Source of the DNA: M3007 sp046160625
Lineage (GTDB): Bacteria; Bacteroidota; Bacteroidia; Chitinophagales; Saprospiraceae
Assembly (NCBI GenBank): GCA_046160625.1
Contig: JBJXGZ010000126.1
Location: 1 to 64,000 of the forward strand
DNA: 64,000 bases
Direction: 5' to 3'
In this document: positions 9,102 to 18,027 of the stretch, piece after piece
How the letters are laid out: every line of letters begins with the position of its first letter
How positions within the stretch are numbered: position 1 is the stretch's first letter
Made by a program: the position numbers and the translations under genes
The notes under the pieces: generated by a model
Seen by the model: only the letters and a program-made list of their open reading frames with translations
The model's database searches: none
What the model was told of the DNA's origin: nothing

Positions 9102-11096
9102 TCATTGCTCAATAATAAATGCAAGCGTCTCAATATGCATAAAACCTGCTGAAACATTCGCCGTTTTACCACCGCGCTTCTGGCAATCTTCATTGAAATA
9201 GGTTTGCGCAAAAAGCCTCTCGAGTGGGCTGGAGTTGGATTTGGTATTGACCCCGCGTGTTTGGACAATGGGGCGCAAGTCTATTGGCACGTCCGTCACG
9301 ATTAATTTCAGGAGTTCGGTGCCATAAGGTGGCTCGAGTTCAAAATTTTGCTTTAATTCAATGGTTTGCCCCGGCTTGATATGAAACTCTTCCGGGGTTT
9401 CCTGGGCGTTGGGGGCCAGTACCACAAAGCTGTTGTCGGGAGAAATGTCCAGAATGGTAAAATAAACCGCGTTATTGCTTGGGTTGCTTATCCGAACACG
9501 GAAAACATCACCACGCTTGAAACGCATATTGCCAAATGAATCGGTCTTTTCGGTTTGCGGAATCTCTCGTTTGACGCTCCTGTTTTTTCGGTCCCATTCC
9601 ACGGGTACAATTTCGAGTTTCAATTTCATCTCCTCATTTTCCGCCTGCAATCCACGGAGATAGGACACCTGTGTCCAGGACAGAATTTTTCCGACAAATC
9701 GTTCCACAGCCACCTCTGTTCTAGTGTTAGCGCCTGCCTCCATTAAGACGAGGTTGCCGGACATCAGTTGAACAGTTTCGCCAATTTGAACCACATGAAG
9801 CTCGGCTGTCTTGTTGTCCTCCTGAATGATCGGTATGGAAGCGATCCGTTCTCTCAAAGCCTTTGCAATGGGATGTTTGCGGTCCAATTGTATATGAATC
9901 CGGGCTTTCAAATCGCCGAAGTTCTTTTCCAATACATAAACCCAGGCATTGCTTGCAATTTGCTTTTGCAGCGCGCTGTCCAGGGTTACCATACTTTCAA
10001 AAGGCCCTGAAGTGGTAATGGTACCCTTTCTTAAAGCCTGCGCGCCTTCTGGGTGACGGGTTTCGGCCGGGTACAGCCCGACTACGGTGCCTTCATACAA
10101 GCCGTGCATCCACCCGGCTTTAATTTCAATGTATTTTGAACTTGCGCAGCGTTTCACCGGGATATGGTTGGGAGTCTCTACCAGACTTCCACCAAAAACA
10201 TGCTGATCGAGTACGCCTTCCGCCTGTGGCTGTTGGCGCGAAGCAATTTTGGCCATTTCCAGCCGGATTTGATCAAATAGTCCGCGGTAAGTAGTCGAGG
10301 AATTGGCCTGGCCCAGTTTTTTGCATAAGGCATAGGTCAATGAACCCATCGAAACGCCGCGTTCGTCGCGGGTTTCAAAATTCAACTGACTGGCCGAGGA
10401 GCCAAAAAATGCAACCATGGGCGCCAAGCCGTCTGCATTTTCGATAGGCAGCATTTCATTTTCGGGTGCTTTGTTGATGTGTTGGGCGATGTAACTGGAA
10501 TCAGCCATGATCCTGTCGGTGCCGCGCGCAATTGCCATACCTCTGGTGCCGGTACCAGAGTGACAAGAATCCAGAATCACCAGCAGGTTCCCTTTCAGTC
10601 CGATGCGCTTGCGGGCTTGGACAAATAATTGGCCTATTTCCTCATCTCGAATTAGGTTTTGGCCTGTATTGCCCCCCTCCCCGTAGCGCATGGGGGAATC
10701 GAATGGTACAATAGCTTCGTCAAAGCCGTCTACCTCATCGCCATGATTTTCAGCATTATCATCGGCAACTTGCTGTCCATGCCCTGAAAATTGAAAATAA
10801 AGCACGTCACCGGGTTTTGCCGCATCTATCAGATGTTTCTGAATGGCTTGCAGAATCCCTTTTCGCGTTGCGTCCGCTTCTTTTAGGATGGTGATATCTT
10901 TTTCCTTAAAGCCTTGCTGGAGCAGGACCTCCCGTACCAAAACAGCATCGTTGGAGGAATTGATTTTTGACCAACCCGAAGATTCGGGATAATCGCCTAT
11001 GGCAATCAAGAGGGCGATTTTACGGGGGGATTGGGCAGAAGCGGCGACGATGATAAACCCCAAAAGTAAAATTGTGAGCAAGTATCTAAATTTCAT
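9102..11096 (-). CDS. Exported metacaspase-type C14 peptidase
   Basis: From the ATG at 11096 the protein is 664 residues with a strong signal peptide (MKFRYLLTILLLGFIIVAAS, cleavage near AQ); an alternative start at 11117 only adds seven residues in front of it. The caspase domain spans about residues 24-310, with His106 in FSGHGQQ and Cys178 in LDSCHSG, and the acidic loop between them typical of type I metacaspases. The C-terminal part is beta-rich; KRGDVFRVRISNPSNNAVYF followed by SFVVLAPN resembles a DUF4384 domain. It is more distant from the TPR caspases than they are from each other. A matching promoter is seen at 11179-11210. Confidence 0.88.
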   Translation of the reverse strand: MKFRYLLTILLLGFIIVAASAQSPRKIALLIAIGDYPESSGWSKINSSNDAVLVREVLLQQGFKEKDITILKEADATRKGILQAIQKHLIDAAKPGDVLYFQFSGHGQQVADDNAENHGDEVDGFDEAIVPFDSPMRYGEGGNTGQNLIRDEEIGQLFVQARKRIGLKGNLLVILDSCHSGTGTRGMAIARGTDRIMADSSYIAQHINKAPENEMLPIENADGLAPMVAFFGSSASQLNFETRDERGVSMGSLTYALCKKLGQANSSTTYRGLFDQIRLEMAKIASRQQPQAEGVLDQHVFGGSLVETPNHIPVKRCASSKYIEIKAGWMHGLYEGTVVGLYPAETRHPEGAQALRKGTITTSGPFESMVTLDSALQKQIASNAWVYVLEKNFGDLKARIHIQLDRKHPIAKALRERIASIPIIQEDNKTAELHVVQIGETVQLMSGNLVLMEAGANTRTEVAVERFVGKILSWTQVSYLRGLQAENEEMKLKLEIVPVEWDRKNRSVKREIPQTEKTDSFGNMRFKRGDVFRVRISNPSNNAVYFTILDISPDNSFVVLAPNAQETPEEFHIKPGQTIELKQNFELEPPYGTELLKLIVTDVPIDLRPIVQTRGVNTKSNSSPLERLFAQTYFNEDCQKRGGKTANVSAGFMHIETLAFIIEQ

Positions 11097-11178
11097 TCGG
11101 GCAATTTTGTTGAACAATGAATTGATTTTCAGTGCTCAATATTTATCAACCAAAATCAAAAATCAAAATATTCAGTGG

Positions 11179-11210
11179 CAAATATGCACCCGCCCAAAAT
11201 GCTCCTCAAA
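11179..11210 (-). promoter_or_regulatory. Bacteroidota-type promoter of the metacaspase gene
   Basis: On the minus strand a TTTG box (11207-11210) is separated by exactly 20 bases from CATATTTG (11179-11186). This fits the TTTG-N19-21-TAnnTTTG consensus except for one base. It would give a leader of about 75 bases before the ATG at 11096. Confidence 0.6.
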
Positions 11211-11220
11211 TGAAAGAACG

Positions 11221-11262
11221 CAAAAAAATCGGGGTGCGACTTAAACAAGTCGCACCCCGATT
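11221..11262 (-). terminator. Rho-independent terminator of gdhA
   Basis: A perfect 16-bp stem (11227-11242 with 11247-11262) with an AAAC loop. On the minus strand it is followed by seven T. It lies about 50 bases past the gdhA stop codon. Confidence 0.92.
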
Positions 11263-11313
11263 ATACCAATTTACCCGCCGAAGCTTTAGCCTAGGAGGGG
11301 TCACTAATCACCA

Positions 11314-12729
11314 CTAAGGGAAAATACCCATAGAGATATAGTCGCCCGCAATTTTCTTCAAAGAGCACACAAACGCAGCCGTCCGCATGTCTTTGATTTC
11401 AGGGTGTTGGCGGAAAGTTTCTTTGATCTGAGCATAAGCAGTAATCATGGTGTCTTCCAAACCGGAGTTAACGAGGTCAACTTCGGTGCCGCCGCGCGTG
11501 AGCAGGTCACGTTCGCGGTCTGTGAGGGTTTTACCCGTCATTTCTTCCACTTTGAGCACGATGCGATGGTAGGAGTCGTGTTGGAAACGGTTTTCCAAAC
11601 GGCCAAAGCGGTGGTGCGAAAGGTTTTTGAGCCATTCAAAATAAGAAACCGTTACGCCACCTGCGTTGATGAAAAAGTCAGGCAGGATAATAATGCCTTT
11701 AGCGATGAGAATTGGGTCTGCGTCTGCTGTAATAGGGCCGTTGGCGGCCTCTGCGATAATTTTTGCCTTGATGCGCGGTGCATTTTCAACCGTAATTTGA
11801 TTCTCCAAAGCAGCCGGAACCAGGATATCGCATTCGAGTTCAAGTGCTGCCGAAGCATCTCCAATGTGTTTGGTTCCGGGGAAACCAATGATCGAGCCGG
11901 TCTCCTTGCGGAACGCCATAAGTTTCTCGACATTGATGCCATCCGGTCCGTGAATAGACCCTTCCCGCTCGGCCACGCCGATGATTTTCACATTGCCTTC
12001 TGCCTGGCTGATTAGGGCGGTGTTGCTGCCTACGTTGCCAAGGCCCTGCACCACCATCGTTTTGCCCTCGATGCCCTTGGTCAGGCCTATTTTCTTCATG
12101 TCTTCCTCATAGCGCATACACTCGCGCAAGCCATAGAACACGCCGCGACCTGTAGCTTCAGCGCGACCACGGATACCGTTTTGGGTCACAGGTTTGCCCG
12201 TAACACAGGCAATAGAATCCACTTCGCCATGCCGGAGGGCTTGGTAGGTGTCGAGGATCCAAGCCATTTCGCGCGGCCCTGTTCCATAGTCCGGCGCCGG
12301 AACGTCAATGCCGGGACCGATAAAGTTCTTTTTGACGAGTTCAGAAGTGTATCGGCGGGTAATGTTCTGAAGTTGTTCTTCCGTAAAATTGGCAGGGTTG
12401 ATCTTGATACCGCCTTTTGCGCCGCCGAATGGTACGTCCACGAGGGCGCATTTATAGGTCATGAGGGAGGCAAGTGCCATCACCTCGTCCTGGTCAACCG
12501 ATTCTGCGTAACGGATGCCGCCCTTGGTTGGCAGGCGGTGGTGGCTGTGCTGCACCCGGTAAGCTTCGATGACTTGATAATCGCCGTTGACCCGGATGGG
12601 GAAACGGATTTGGAGCACAAGGTTGCAAGCCTTGATCTGCTCTACAAGGCCTTTGGGGATATCGGTGAAGGCGGCGGCCTTGTCCACGTAGTTTTCTACG
12701 CTTTTGAAGAAACTAATTTTTCCACTCAT
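11314..12729 (-). CDS. gdhA: Glutamate dehydrogenase (Glu/Leu/Phe/Val family)
   Basis: A 471-residue cytoplasmic enzyme that interconverts glutamate with 2-oxoglutarate and ammonia using NAD(P). The N-terminal catalytic domain shows TKGGIR (Lys69) and the catalytic lysine in VPFGGAKGGI (Lys105). The Rossmann domain begins near MVVQGLGNVGS. AEAANGPIT and FFINAGGVTVSYFEW are further family signatures. Length is slightly above the usual 415-450. The start overlaps the stop of the small CcmD-like gene by 17 bases, so the two are co-transcribed. Cofactor preference is not decided. Confidence 0.93.
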   Translation of the reverse strand: MSGKISFFKSVENYVDKAAAFTDIPKGLVEQIKACNLVLQIRFPIRVNGDYQVIEAYRVQHSHHRLPTKGGIRYAESVDQDEVMALASLMTYKCALVDVPFGGAKGGIKINPANFTEEQLQNITRRYTSELVKKNFIGPGIDVPAPDYGTGPREMAWILDTYQALRHGEVDSIACVTGKPVTQNGIRGRAEATGRGVFYGLRECMRYEEDMKKIGLTKGIEGKTMVVQGLGNVGSNTALISQAEGNVKIIGVAEREGSIHGPDGINVEKLMAFRKETGSIIGFPGTKHIGDASAALELECDILVPAALENQITVENAPRIKAKIIAEAANGPITADADPILIAKGIIILPDFFINAGGVTVSYFEWLKNLSHHRFGRLENRFQHDSYHRIVLKVEEMTGKTLTDRERDLLTRGGTEVDLVNSGLEDTMITAYAQIKETFRQHPEIKDMRTAAFVCSLKKIAGDYISMGIFP

Positions 12730-12952
12730 TTTTGTCGTCGTTGAGTTGGTGCTCTATTTTGGTTAGTGAACGATCCAGGCGTATTAGCTGCCAGACGATG
12801 CCAAGGAAGACAAGCAAAATAACGCCGACAACGACGTAAATTTTCCCGGTCTCCCGCATGTAATCGCGGTTGCCCTGCGCCCAGGTGGCGGGCAAAGATA
12901 TTGCCATGCACAGAATGATTGTAAAAATAAGGCGGATTCTAGAAAATTTCAT
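12713..12952 (-). CDS. CcmD-like small membrane protein
   Basis: From the ATG at 12952 this is a 79-residue protein: signal-like N-terminus MKFSRIRLIFTIILCMAISL, a short hydrophilic piece (DYMRETGKIY), one transmembrane helix (VVVGVILLVFLGIVW) and a charged tail. This matches small Bacteroidota proteins annotated as CcmD family, linked to haem handling in cytochrome c maturation. A longer reading to 13045 adds an unconvincing extension. Its 3' end overlaps gdhA by 17 bases. No other ccm genes are nearby, so the assignment rests on size and motif only. Confidence 0.6.
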   Translation of the reverse strand: MKFSRIRLIFTIILCMAISLPATWAQGNRDYMRETGKIYVVVGVILLVFLGIVWQLIRLDRSLTKIEHQLNDDKNEWKN

Positions 12953-13075
12953 GTTCCAAAAAGGCTGAAAAGTTGCGTTTTCTTGGAAATTTGGAGACGG
13001 CGCAAGGTAGCAGAGTTTTTGTTTTCTAAGAGACTGAAAAAGCATCCATTGAAAAAACTTTAGACAGCCTCTAAT

Positions 13076-14269
13076 TCAAAAATCCGAAGTAATCAACAAA
13101 TCCAAATCGGTGCTCCGAATTTGAAAACGCTCGCCTAAATGTGCATTTGTGAGCGTGCCACGATAGGCGTACACCCCATTCCGCAGACCGGCATGGGAGG
13201 TGACGAGTGGCACAATACCCCCTGTTTCACTCATCAGTAGCATGGAAGTAAGGATATTGCTAATGGCTTCCGATGCGGTGCGTGCCACGCGGGAAGGAAT
13301 ATTCGGCACACAATAATGAATAACACCATGCCGCTCATAGGTTGGACGGTCGTGGGTAGTAGCCTCTGAGGTTTCAAAACAGCCGCCCTGATCAATACTC
13401 ACATCTACGATAACCGAGCCGGGTTTCATCCGCATTACGATATCTTCCGAAACCAGCATAGGTGCATTGGCATGGGCTGAATGGACGGCTCCGATGGCCA
13501 CATCGGCTGTGAGGAGTTGCTCTTTTAGGTGTTGTGGATTGATGACCGAAGTATGCAATGGGCGGCCTACCTGATTTTGCAAATGAATGATTCTCTGTAT
13601 GTTATTGTCGAAGATACGCACCTCTGCGCCAAGCCCGAGGGCCGTGCGGGTAGCAAATTCAGCGATGACTCCTGCGCCAAGGATAATGACCTTGGCCGGT
13701 GGGACGCCCGCTACACCTCCAAGCAAAACACCCTTTCCTCCCCGGGTGGTGGCCAACAAATCCGCTGCAATAAGGATGGCGCTATTGCCCGAAATCTCGC
13801 TCATGGCATGCACAATGGGAAAGGCCCCAGACACATCGTCATGGATGTACTCCATGGCCAGTGCTATCACCCGTTTTTGCAGCAGGCTACTGATGTACTC
13901 GACGTTCAGCAAGGGCAAATGAATGGGCGATACCACGACCTGGCCGGGACGCATCAAGTCAATCTCAACCAGCGTAGGTGGGGCTGACTTGAGGATAACC
14001 TCGGCTTTATACACTTCCTCCGCACTTCGCACAATATGCGCGCCCGCCTCGGAATAGTCCAAATCACTGAACCGCGCTTTTTCACCCGCCCCCGCTTCCA
14101 CCAGCACCTCGTGGCCATGGGCAGCGAGGGTTGCCACCGAATTGGGCACCAGTGCCACACGGTTCTCTTGCAAGGTAGTTTCTTTTGGAATGCCAATGCT
14201 CAGCCTTTGATGACGTTGGGTCACGGCAAGCATTTCAGGTTGGGTACGCGGTAGGGAGAGGGTTTCCAT
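13076..14269 (-). CDS. ald: Alanine dehydrogenase
   Basis: The 397-residue product from the ATG at 14269 belongs to the alanine dehydrogenase/transhydrogenase alpha family, converting L-alanine to pyruvate and ammonia with NAD. Signatures are IGIPKETTLQENRVALVPNS, VLVEAGAG, the Rossmann loop VIILGAGVIAEFA, and VDVSIDQGGCFETS in the nucleotide-binding domain. A longer reading to 14575 was rejected because its extra residues are unlike the family. The N-terminus is about 20 residues longer than usual. With gdhA, it is the second amino-acid dehydrogenase on this strand. Confidence 0.9.
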   Translation of the reverse strand: METLSLPRTQPEMLAVTQRHQRLSIGIPKETTLQENRVALVPNSVATLAAHGHEVLVEAGAGEKARFSDLDYSEAGAHIVRSAEEVYKAEVILKSAPPTLVEIDLMRPGQVVVSPIHLPLLNVEYISSLLQKRVIALAMEYIHDDVSGAFPIVHAMSEISGNSAILIAADLLATTRGGKGVLLGGVAGVPPAKVIILGAGVIAEFATRTALGLGAEVRIFDNNIQRIIHLQNQVGRPLHTSVINPQHLKEQLLTADVAIGAVHSAHANAPMLVSEDIVMRMKPGSVIVDVSIDQGGCFETSEATTHDRPTYERHGVIHYCVPNIPSRVARTASEAISNILTSMLLMSETGGIVPLVTSHAGLRNGVYAYRGTLTNAHLGERFQIRSTDLDLLITSDF

Positions 14270-14548
14270 AATGATGCGGATGAGCGTTTGGATATTGGGG
14301 TATTTGGATATTTGGATTAACTGCGATTTGATTTGCAAACATACGAAGACTGAGCAATCAAGAGAATCTTGGTCCACAATACCATGCTTGCCCCTTCCCG
14401 AATTTTCTGGCACAACATTTGAATCTAAACGTACATCGCCCACAACCAAAAATTTCATCCAGTCTATCCGCCACAGATTTGGCCGCAAGGGTTCTCGTGC
14501 TATGAGAAAAACACGCCTTCGCTTTCGGTCGCACACGAACAACTTATC
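14270..14548. other. Divergent spacer with repeat word
   Basis: About 280 bases between ald (minus) and the orphan T9SS tail (plus). Bases 14285-14318 hold a degenerate ttggatat/ttggggta repeat. An open plus-strand frame runs from 14429 into the T9SS gene but its translation is not recognisable. Confidence 0.45.
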
Positions 14549-14860
14549 ATGACCGCTGCACAATTTCAGACCCAACCCCTACCCAGCAAAACCGCCGAAG
14601 GAAGCGTTGAACTTTTTCAGAATTCCCCCAACCCTTTTATTGAGATGACGCTCCTGTGGTTTCGACTCCCTGCTGCCGCCGATGTTTTTCTCCGCATTTT
14701 TGATACTTCAGGACGAGAGGTAACCGCTAAAAATGGCGCATACCAAATCGGCGAGAACCATATAGTGTTGCATCGCGCTGATCTTCGCGAGCCTGGTTTT
14801 TACACCTGCCGCCTCGAAACGCCGTTCGGAAATGCTTCCCGGAAATTGATGATGTATTGA
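14549..14860 (+). CDS. Orphan T9SS type A sorting-domain protein
   Basis: The 103-residue product is almost entirely a type IX secretion C-terminal sorting domain: ELFQNSPNPFIEMTLLWFRL, VFLRIFDTSGREV, then GFYTCRLETPFG and a basic end. In intact cargo this domain follows a signal peptide and a large passenger, and both are missing here. It could be the surviving tail of a decayed secreted protein. Translation is unproven. It ends directly at a large bidirectional hairpin. Confidence 0.6.
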   Translation: MTAAQFQTQPLPSKTAEGSVELFQNSPNPFIEMTLLWFRLPAAADVFLRIFDTSGREVTAKNGAYQIGENHIVLHRADLREPGFYTCRLETPFGNASRKLMMY

Positions 14861-14861
14861 G

Positions 14862-14963
14862 GTTTTTTAGGTGACATCTCCGACGAAGGAGGAGGTGTCA
14901 CCTAAAAAACTGATTCAAGCAGGTGACACCTCCTCCTTCGTCGGAGATGTCACCTGCTTGAAT
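14862..14963. repeat. Two adjacent hairpins that are reverse complements of each other
   Basis: The 35-nt segments 14869-14903 and 14921-14955 are exact reverse complements. Each is also internally palindromic, so two separate hairpins can form (about 14862-14909 and 14913-14963). The first ends in AAAAAA and begins with TTTTTT, so it could terminate in either direction between the convergent genes. Confidence 0.9.
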
Positions 14964-14972
14964 TTTTAGCAA

Positions 14973-15009
14973 GAATCCCGTTGCAAATCATTGATCTGCA
15001 ACGGGATTC
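14973..15009. repeat. 13-nt perfect hairpin downstream of ndk
   Basis: Arms 14973-14985 and 14997-15009 with an 11-nt loop, past the end of minus-strand ndk. No clean T run follows. The next 45 bases carry the word ccggttttacattttgcggttc, which recurs near 27450 and 46920-47066. Confidence 0.7.
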
Positions 15010-15055
15010 ATCGTTTTACATTTTAAATTTTCCGGTTTTACATTTTGCGGTTCTT

Positions 15056-15475
15056 TTAATACATATCCACTCCGCCAAAATGGAACGCGCCTTCAATAGC
15101 AGCATTTTCGTCGCTGTCTGAGCCGTGTACGGCATTTTCTCCGACGCTGGTAGCGTACTTGGCCCGGATGGTACCTGGAGCGGCGTTCGCCGGGTTTGTG
15201 GCGCCGATGAGGTTCCGGAAATCCTCTACTGCATTGTCTTTTTCAAGAATTGCGGCCACGATTGGGCCGCTGCTCATGAATTCGCAGAGTTCGCCATAAA
15301 AAGGGCGTGCGCTGTGTACGGCGTAGAATTCGCCTGCTTTTGCAAGGCTGAGTTGTGTGAGTTTCATCGCCACGATACGGTAACCTGCAGCGTTGATCAT
15401 TTGAAGAATGTTGCCAATGTTGCCAGCTCGAACAGCATCTGGCTTAATCATGGTGAAGGTACGGTTGTTTACCAT
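15056..15475 (-). CDS. ndk: Nucleoside diphosphate kinase
   Basis: From the ATG at 15475 this is a 139-residue enzyme, the normal length. It transfers the gamma phosphate between nucleoside triphosphates and diphosphates through a phosphohistidine. NRTFTMIKPDAV at the start and NAVHGSDS (active-site His) are diagnostic. A longer in-frame reading to 15505 adds MYIIHHTSYI, which is only translation of the heptamer repeat that abuts the start codon. The 5' end of the gene therefore sits at the edge of a microsatellite. Confidence 0.95.
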   Translation of the reverse strand: MVNNRTFTMIKPDAVRAGNIGNILQMINAAGYRIVAMKLTQLSLAKAGEFYAVHSARPFYGELCEFMSSGPIVAAILEKDNAVEDFRNLIGATNPANAAPGTIRAKYATSVGENAVHGSDSDENAAIEGAFHFGGVDMY

Positions 15476-15600
15476 TATGTATGATGTATGATGTATGATG
15501 TACAAAGAGTATGTAGAGATTGGGAACTTAAATCTTGCAGAACTTAAGACGATTGAGCCTTGATCCTTACATCATAGTTCATACATTATACATCATAGTT
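15476..15600. repeat. Heptamer repeat and imperfect hairpin upstream of ndk
   Basis: Repeats of tatgatg run through 15476-15511, and partly complementary words (catcata, catacat) occupy 15569-15600, so the block can fold back on itself imperfectly. The same heptamer forms the large array at 33597-33677. Confidence 0.75.
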
Positions 15601-15892
15601 GAGAAAGGCCGCAAAGGTATTCCAAGATTATATTTCAAAAGGGGTCACCAAAAAGGTTTTTAAAAAAATAATCTGTGGTGAAAAGGGCAATTCACTGCGA
15701 AGTATGTACTTTTGCGGCCGTTTTTGGCGGATTTGGGAATTTGGTGGAGTACTTCCCTCACCCACGTTTCTGCTTCCGTTACAACTTCAGCGGGTAAAAC
15801 CGCCAACTGTTACTGCTACTGCCAACTGCCCCCTCCTTCGTTAAAACTACGGCGGGTAAAACTGCTACTGCTTACTGCCACTGCCTACTGAA
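15601..15892. other. Divergent spacer rich in repeat elements
   Basis: No gene is convincing here; an 81-codon open frame is repeat-derived. It holds a TACTTTTG motif at 15707-15714 that resembles a promoter -7 box without a clear partner, ACTGCC microsatellites at about 15810-15830 and 15860-15890, and two GCGGGTAAA elements ending at 15798 and 15860, the second as the full CCCTCCTTCG-to-GCGGGTAAA unit (15831-15860). Confidence 0.55.
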
Positions 15893-16903
15893 ATGGAATT
15901 CCCAGCCGAGCTTCGTCAAATTATCCAAGTCCCAAAAAACGTTGCGATCTTTTCGCACCGCAACCCGGATGGCGATGCGATTGGCAGTTCACTGGCCATG
16001 CGACATTACCTGGAACAGCACGGCCATACGGTACACGTGCTTTTCCCGTCCGAATACCCTGAAGAATTTGAGGCTTTACCTGGCGCAAGTGATATTTTGA
16101 TCTGGGATATCCAGCCCGAGGAATGCAAACAGGTAATCAACAAGAAAAACCTATTGATTTTTTTGGATTTCAATGCCCTGGACCGGATTGACAAACTGGG
16201 CGATTACGTGCGCGACTTGCAGGTTCAACGCATCATGATTGATCACCACCTTTACCCAGACTCCATTGCTGACTTTGTTATTTCGGAGCCTGCGGCGAGC
16301 AGTACCAGTGAATTGGTGTACCAATTAATAGTGGGTCTTGGCGACCGCGATAAAATCAACCCCAATACCGTAGGAAAGTGTATTTATACAGGATTGGTGA
16401 CAGATACTGGCTCGTTTCGATACGCTACCAACCCCAACGTTTTTCGAATTGCAGCTGATTTGGTAGAACGTGGCTTAGATGACACAGGAGTGCAAGACAT
16501 GATTTTTAATTCCAACAGAGAAAAAAACCTGCGCTTGCTCGGCCATTGTCTCAGCAATCGAATGGAATTTTACCCCGAATACAAAACCGCACTCATTTGG
16601 CTTTCAAGAAAAGATTATGAAGAATTCGACATCCAGCGCGGCGACACAGAAGGTATCGTGAACTACTTGTTGAGCGTGAAAGACGTGCGCATCGCAGCGT
16701 TCATACACAACCAACCTACTGTAGTGAAACTTAGCCTCCGCTCCAAAGGAAACATTGACGTGCAGGAAATTTGCAAAAAACATTTTAAAGGTGGTGGCCA
16801 CAAAAACGCTTCGGGGGCCTATTCCCACGACAGCCTGAAAGCCACCATCGAGAAATTCAAAAGCATACTGCCAGAATACAAAGACCGGATTTTGGCAGGA
16901 TAA
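15893..16903 (+). CDS. DHH family phosphoesterase (NrnA-like)
   Basis: A 336-residue cytoplasmic phosphoesterase of the DHH/DHHA1 family, whose members degrade short oligoribonucleotides or pAp. Metal-binding motifs are visible: HRNPDGDAIGSS near residue 23, FLDFNALDR, and MIDHHLYPD near residue 117. The C-terminal DHHA1 domain carries the substrate loop FKGGGHKNASGAY. The start at 15893 directly follows a repeat-filled spacer. The NrnA-like assignment is by length and motif order; the exact substrate is not shown. Confidence 0.9.
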   Translation: MEFPAELRQIIQVPKNVAIFSHRNPDGDAIGSSLAMRHYLEQHGHTVHVLFPSEYPEEFEALPGASDILIWDIQPEECKQVINKKNLLIFLDFNALDRIDKLGDYVRDLQVQRIMIDHHLYPDSIADFVISEPAASSTSELVYQLIVGLGDRDKINPNTVGKCIYTGLVTDTGSFRYATNPNVFRIAADLVERGLDDTGVQDMIFNSNREKNLRLLGHCLSNRMEFYPEYKTALIWLSRKDYEEFDIQRGDTEGIVNYLLSVKDVRIAAFIHNQPTVVKLSLRSKGNIDVQEICKKHFKGGGHKNASGAYSHDSLKATIEKFKSILPEYKDRILAG

Positions 16904-16907
16904 AAGA

Positions 16908-16981
16908 GTTCCAAGTTGAAAGTGACAAGATTCAAGATATGCACATGGACTCCCCACTTGAAACTTGCCACTTGAAACTTT
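16908..16981. repeat. Imperfect hairpin of AAGTTTCAAG words
   Basis: About 24 of 30 positions of 16908-16937 match the reverse complement of the words at about 16951-16981. It fills the gap between the DHH gene and the FKBP lipoprotein gene. Confidence 0.6.
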
Positions 16982-17016
16982 CAACTATTAACTATCATTC
17001 ACTTAACTCGACAAGA

Positions 17017-17895
17017 ATGCGTAACTTATTGATTTTGTCTGTTTTGACACTCCTCACCATCGCCCAAGTGGCTTGCCAAAAAGGCAAGGAAATGACCACA
17101 GCTGCTGGTAACCGTGTCACCATCCACACAAACCAGGAAGGCCCAAAAGCCACTTTCGGTAGCACAGTACTCATCAGCGTGAAAACATGGGTAAACGACT
17201 CGCTTGTACAAAGCACCTCCCGCGACGCAGGCGGCCCACGCCAAATCGTACTGCCTGATTCCAGCACTATGAAAGGGAAAGTGCCCGCAGTTTTTGAGGC
17301 GCTTATGATGATGGCTTCAGGCGACAGTGCTACAGTAATCCAGCCTCTCGATTCTTTGATGAAAAAGGGTATTCCTAAATCCTTTGGCGAGGTCAAAGAA
17401 ATTCGCTATGAGGTAAAATTGGAAGAAATCCTTACTCCTGAAGTACTTAAACAACGCGAGATGGAAGAAATGCAAAAGGCAGACGTTGCCAAAGCAGAAG
17501 GCATAGCCATTGCAGAAACTGTGAAAACCATGCTCGGTGACTACAAGGCCAAAAAACTTGCAAATCTTAAAAAAACAGCCTCTGGCCTTGAATACGTCAT
17601 CATCGAACAAGGTTCGGGTGCCGCAATCAATGAAGGCGACAAAATCCCGTCACACTACTACGGTGTACGCAAAGCGGATGGTGTTATGTTCGACAATTCC
17701 TACGACCGTGGTGCGCGTGCCGCATTCACAGTAGGTGCACTTATTCCTGGTTTCAATGAAGGCATGAAAATGCTCAATCGTGGCGGAAAGGCCATTCTCT
17801 TCATTCCCAGCGCTTTAGGTTATGGTGAAAGAGGCGCAGGTGCCGACATTCCAGCTAACACAGACCTTGTGTTCTATATTGACATGGGTATGTAA
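17017..17895 (+). CDS. FKBP-type peptidyl-prolyl isomerase, probable lipoprotein
   Basis: A 292-residue protein from the ATG at 17017. The N-terminus (MRNLLILSVLTLLTIAQVAC) ends in a Cys followed by QKGKE, consistent with a lipoprotein signal and with the CQK-type surface-export signal described in Bacteroidota. A first, degenerate FKBP-like half precedes a charged helical linker. The C-terminal FKBP domain (about residues 190-292) shows GDKIPSHYYG, GVMFDNSYDRG, LIPGFNEGMKML and IPSALGYGERG. It is followed after 132 bases by a related FKBP gene, so the pair probably arose by duplication. Confidence 0.88.
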   Translation: MRNLLILSVLTLLTIAQVACQKGKEMTTAAGNRVTIHTNQEGPKATFGSTVLISVKTWVNDSLVQSTSRDAGGPRQIVLPDSSTMKGKVPAVFEALMMMASGDSATVIQPLDSLMKKGIPKSFGEVKEIRYEVKLEEILTPEVLKQREMEEMQKADVAKAEGIAIAETVKTMLGDYKAKKLANLKKTASGLEYVIIEQGSGAAINEGDKIPSHYYGVRKADGVMFDNSYDRGARAAFTVGALIPGFNEGMKMLNRGGKAILFIPSALGYGERGAGADIPANTDLVFYIDMGM

Positions 17896-18027
17896 ACCTG
17901 CGAGAAATTCATTTCGCGATCTAAAATTTCCATATAAGTGGGCGTCTCGTTACAAGCGGGACGCTCACATTTCATTTGAGATAGGCCCAGTTCATCGTTA
18001 TCCTCCATACTTCATCGTTCTCTCAAA

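Noticed and set aside
15599..15844. 81-codon open frame upstream of the DHH gene
   Set aside because: Its translation consists of repeat-word products and has no domain, signal or start context.
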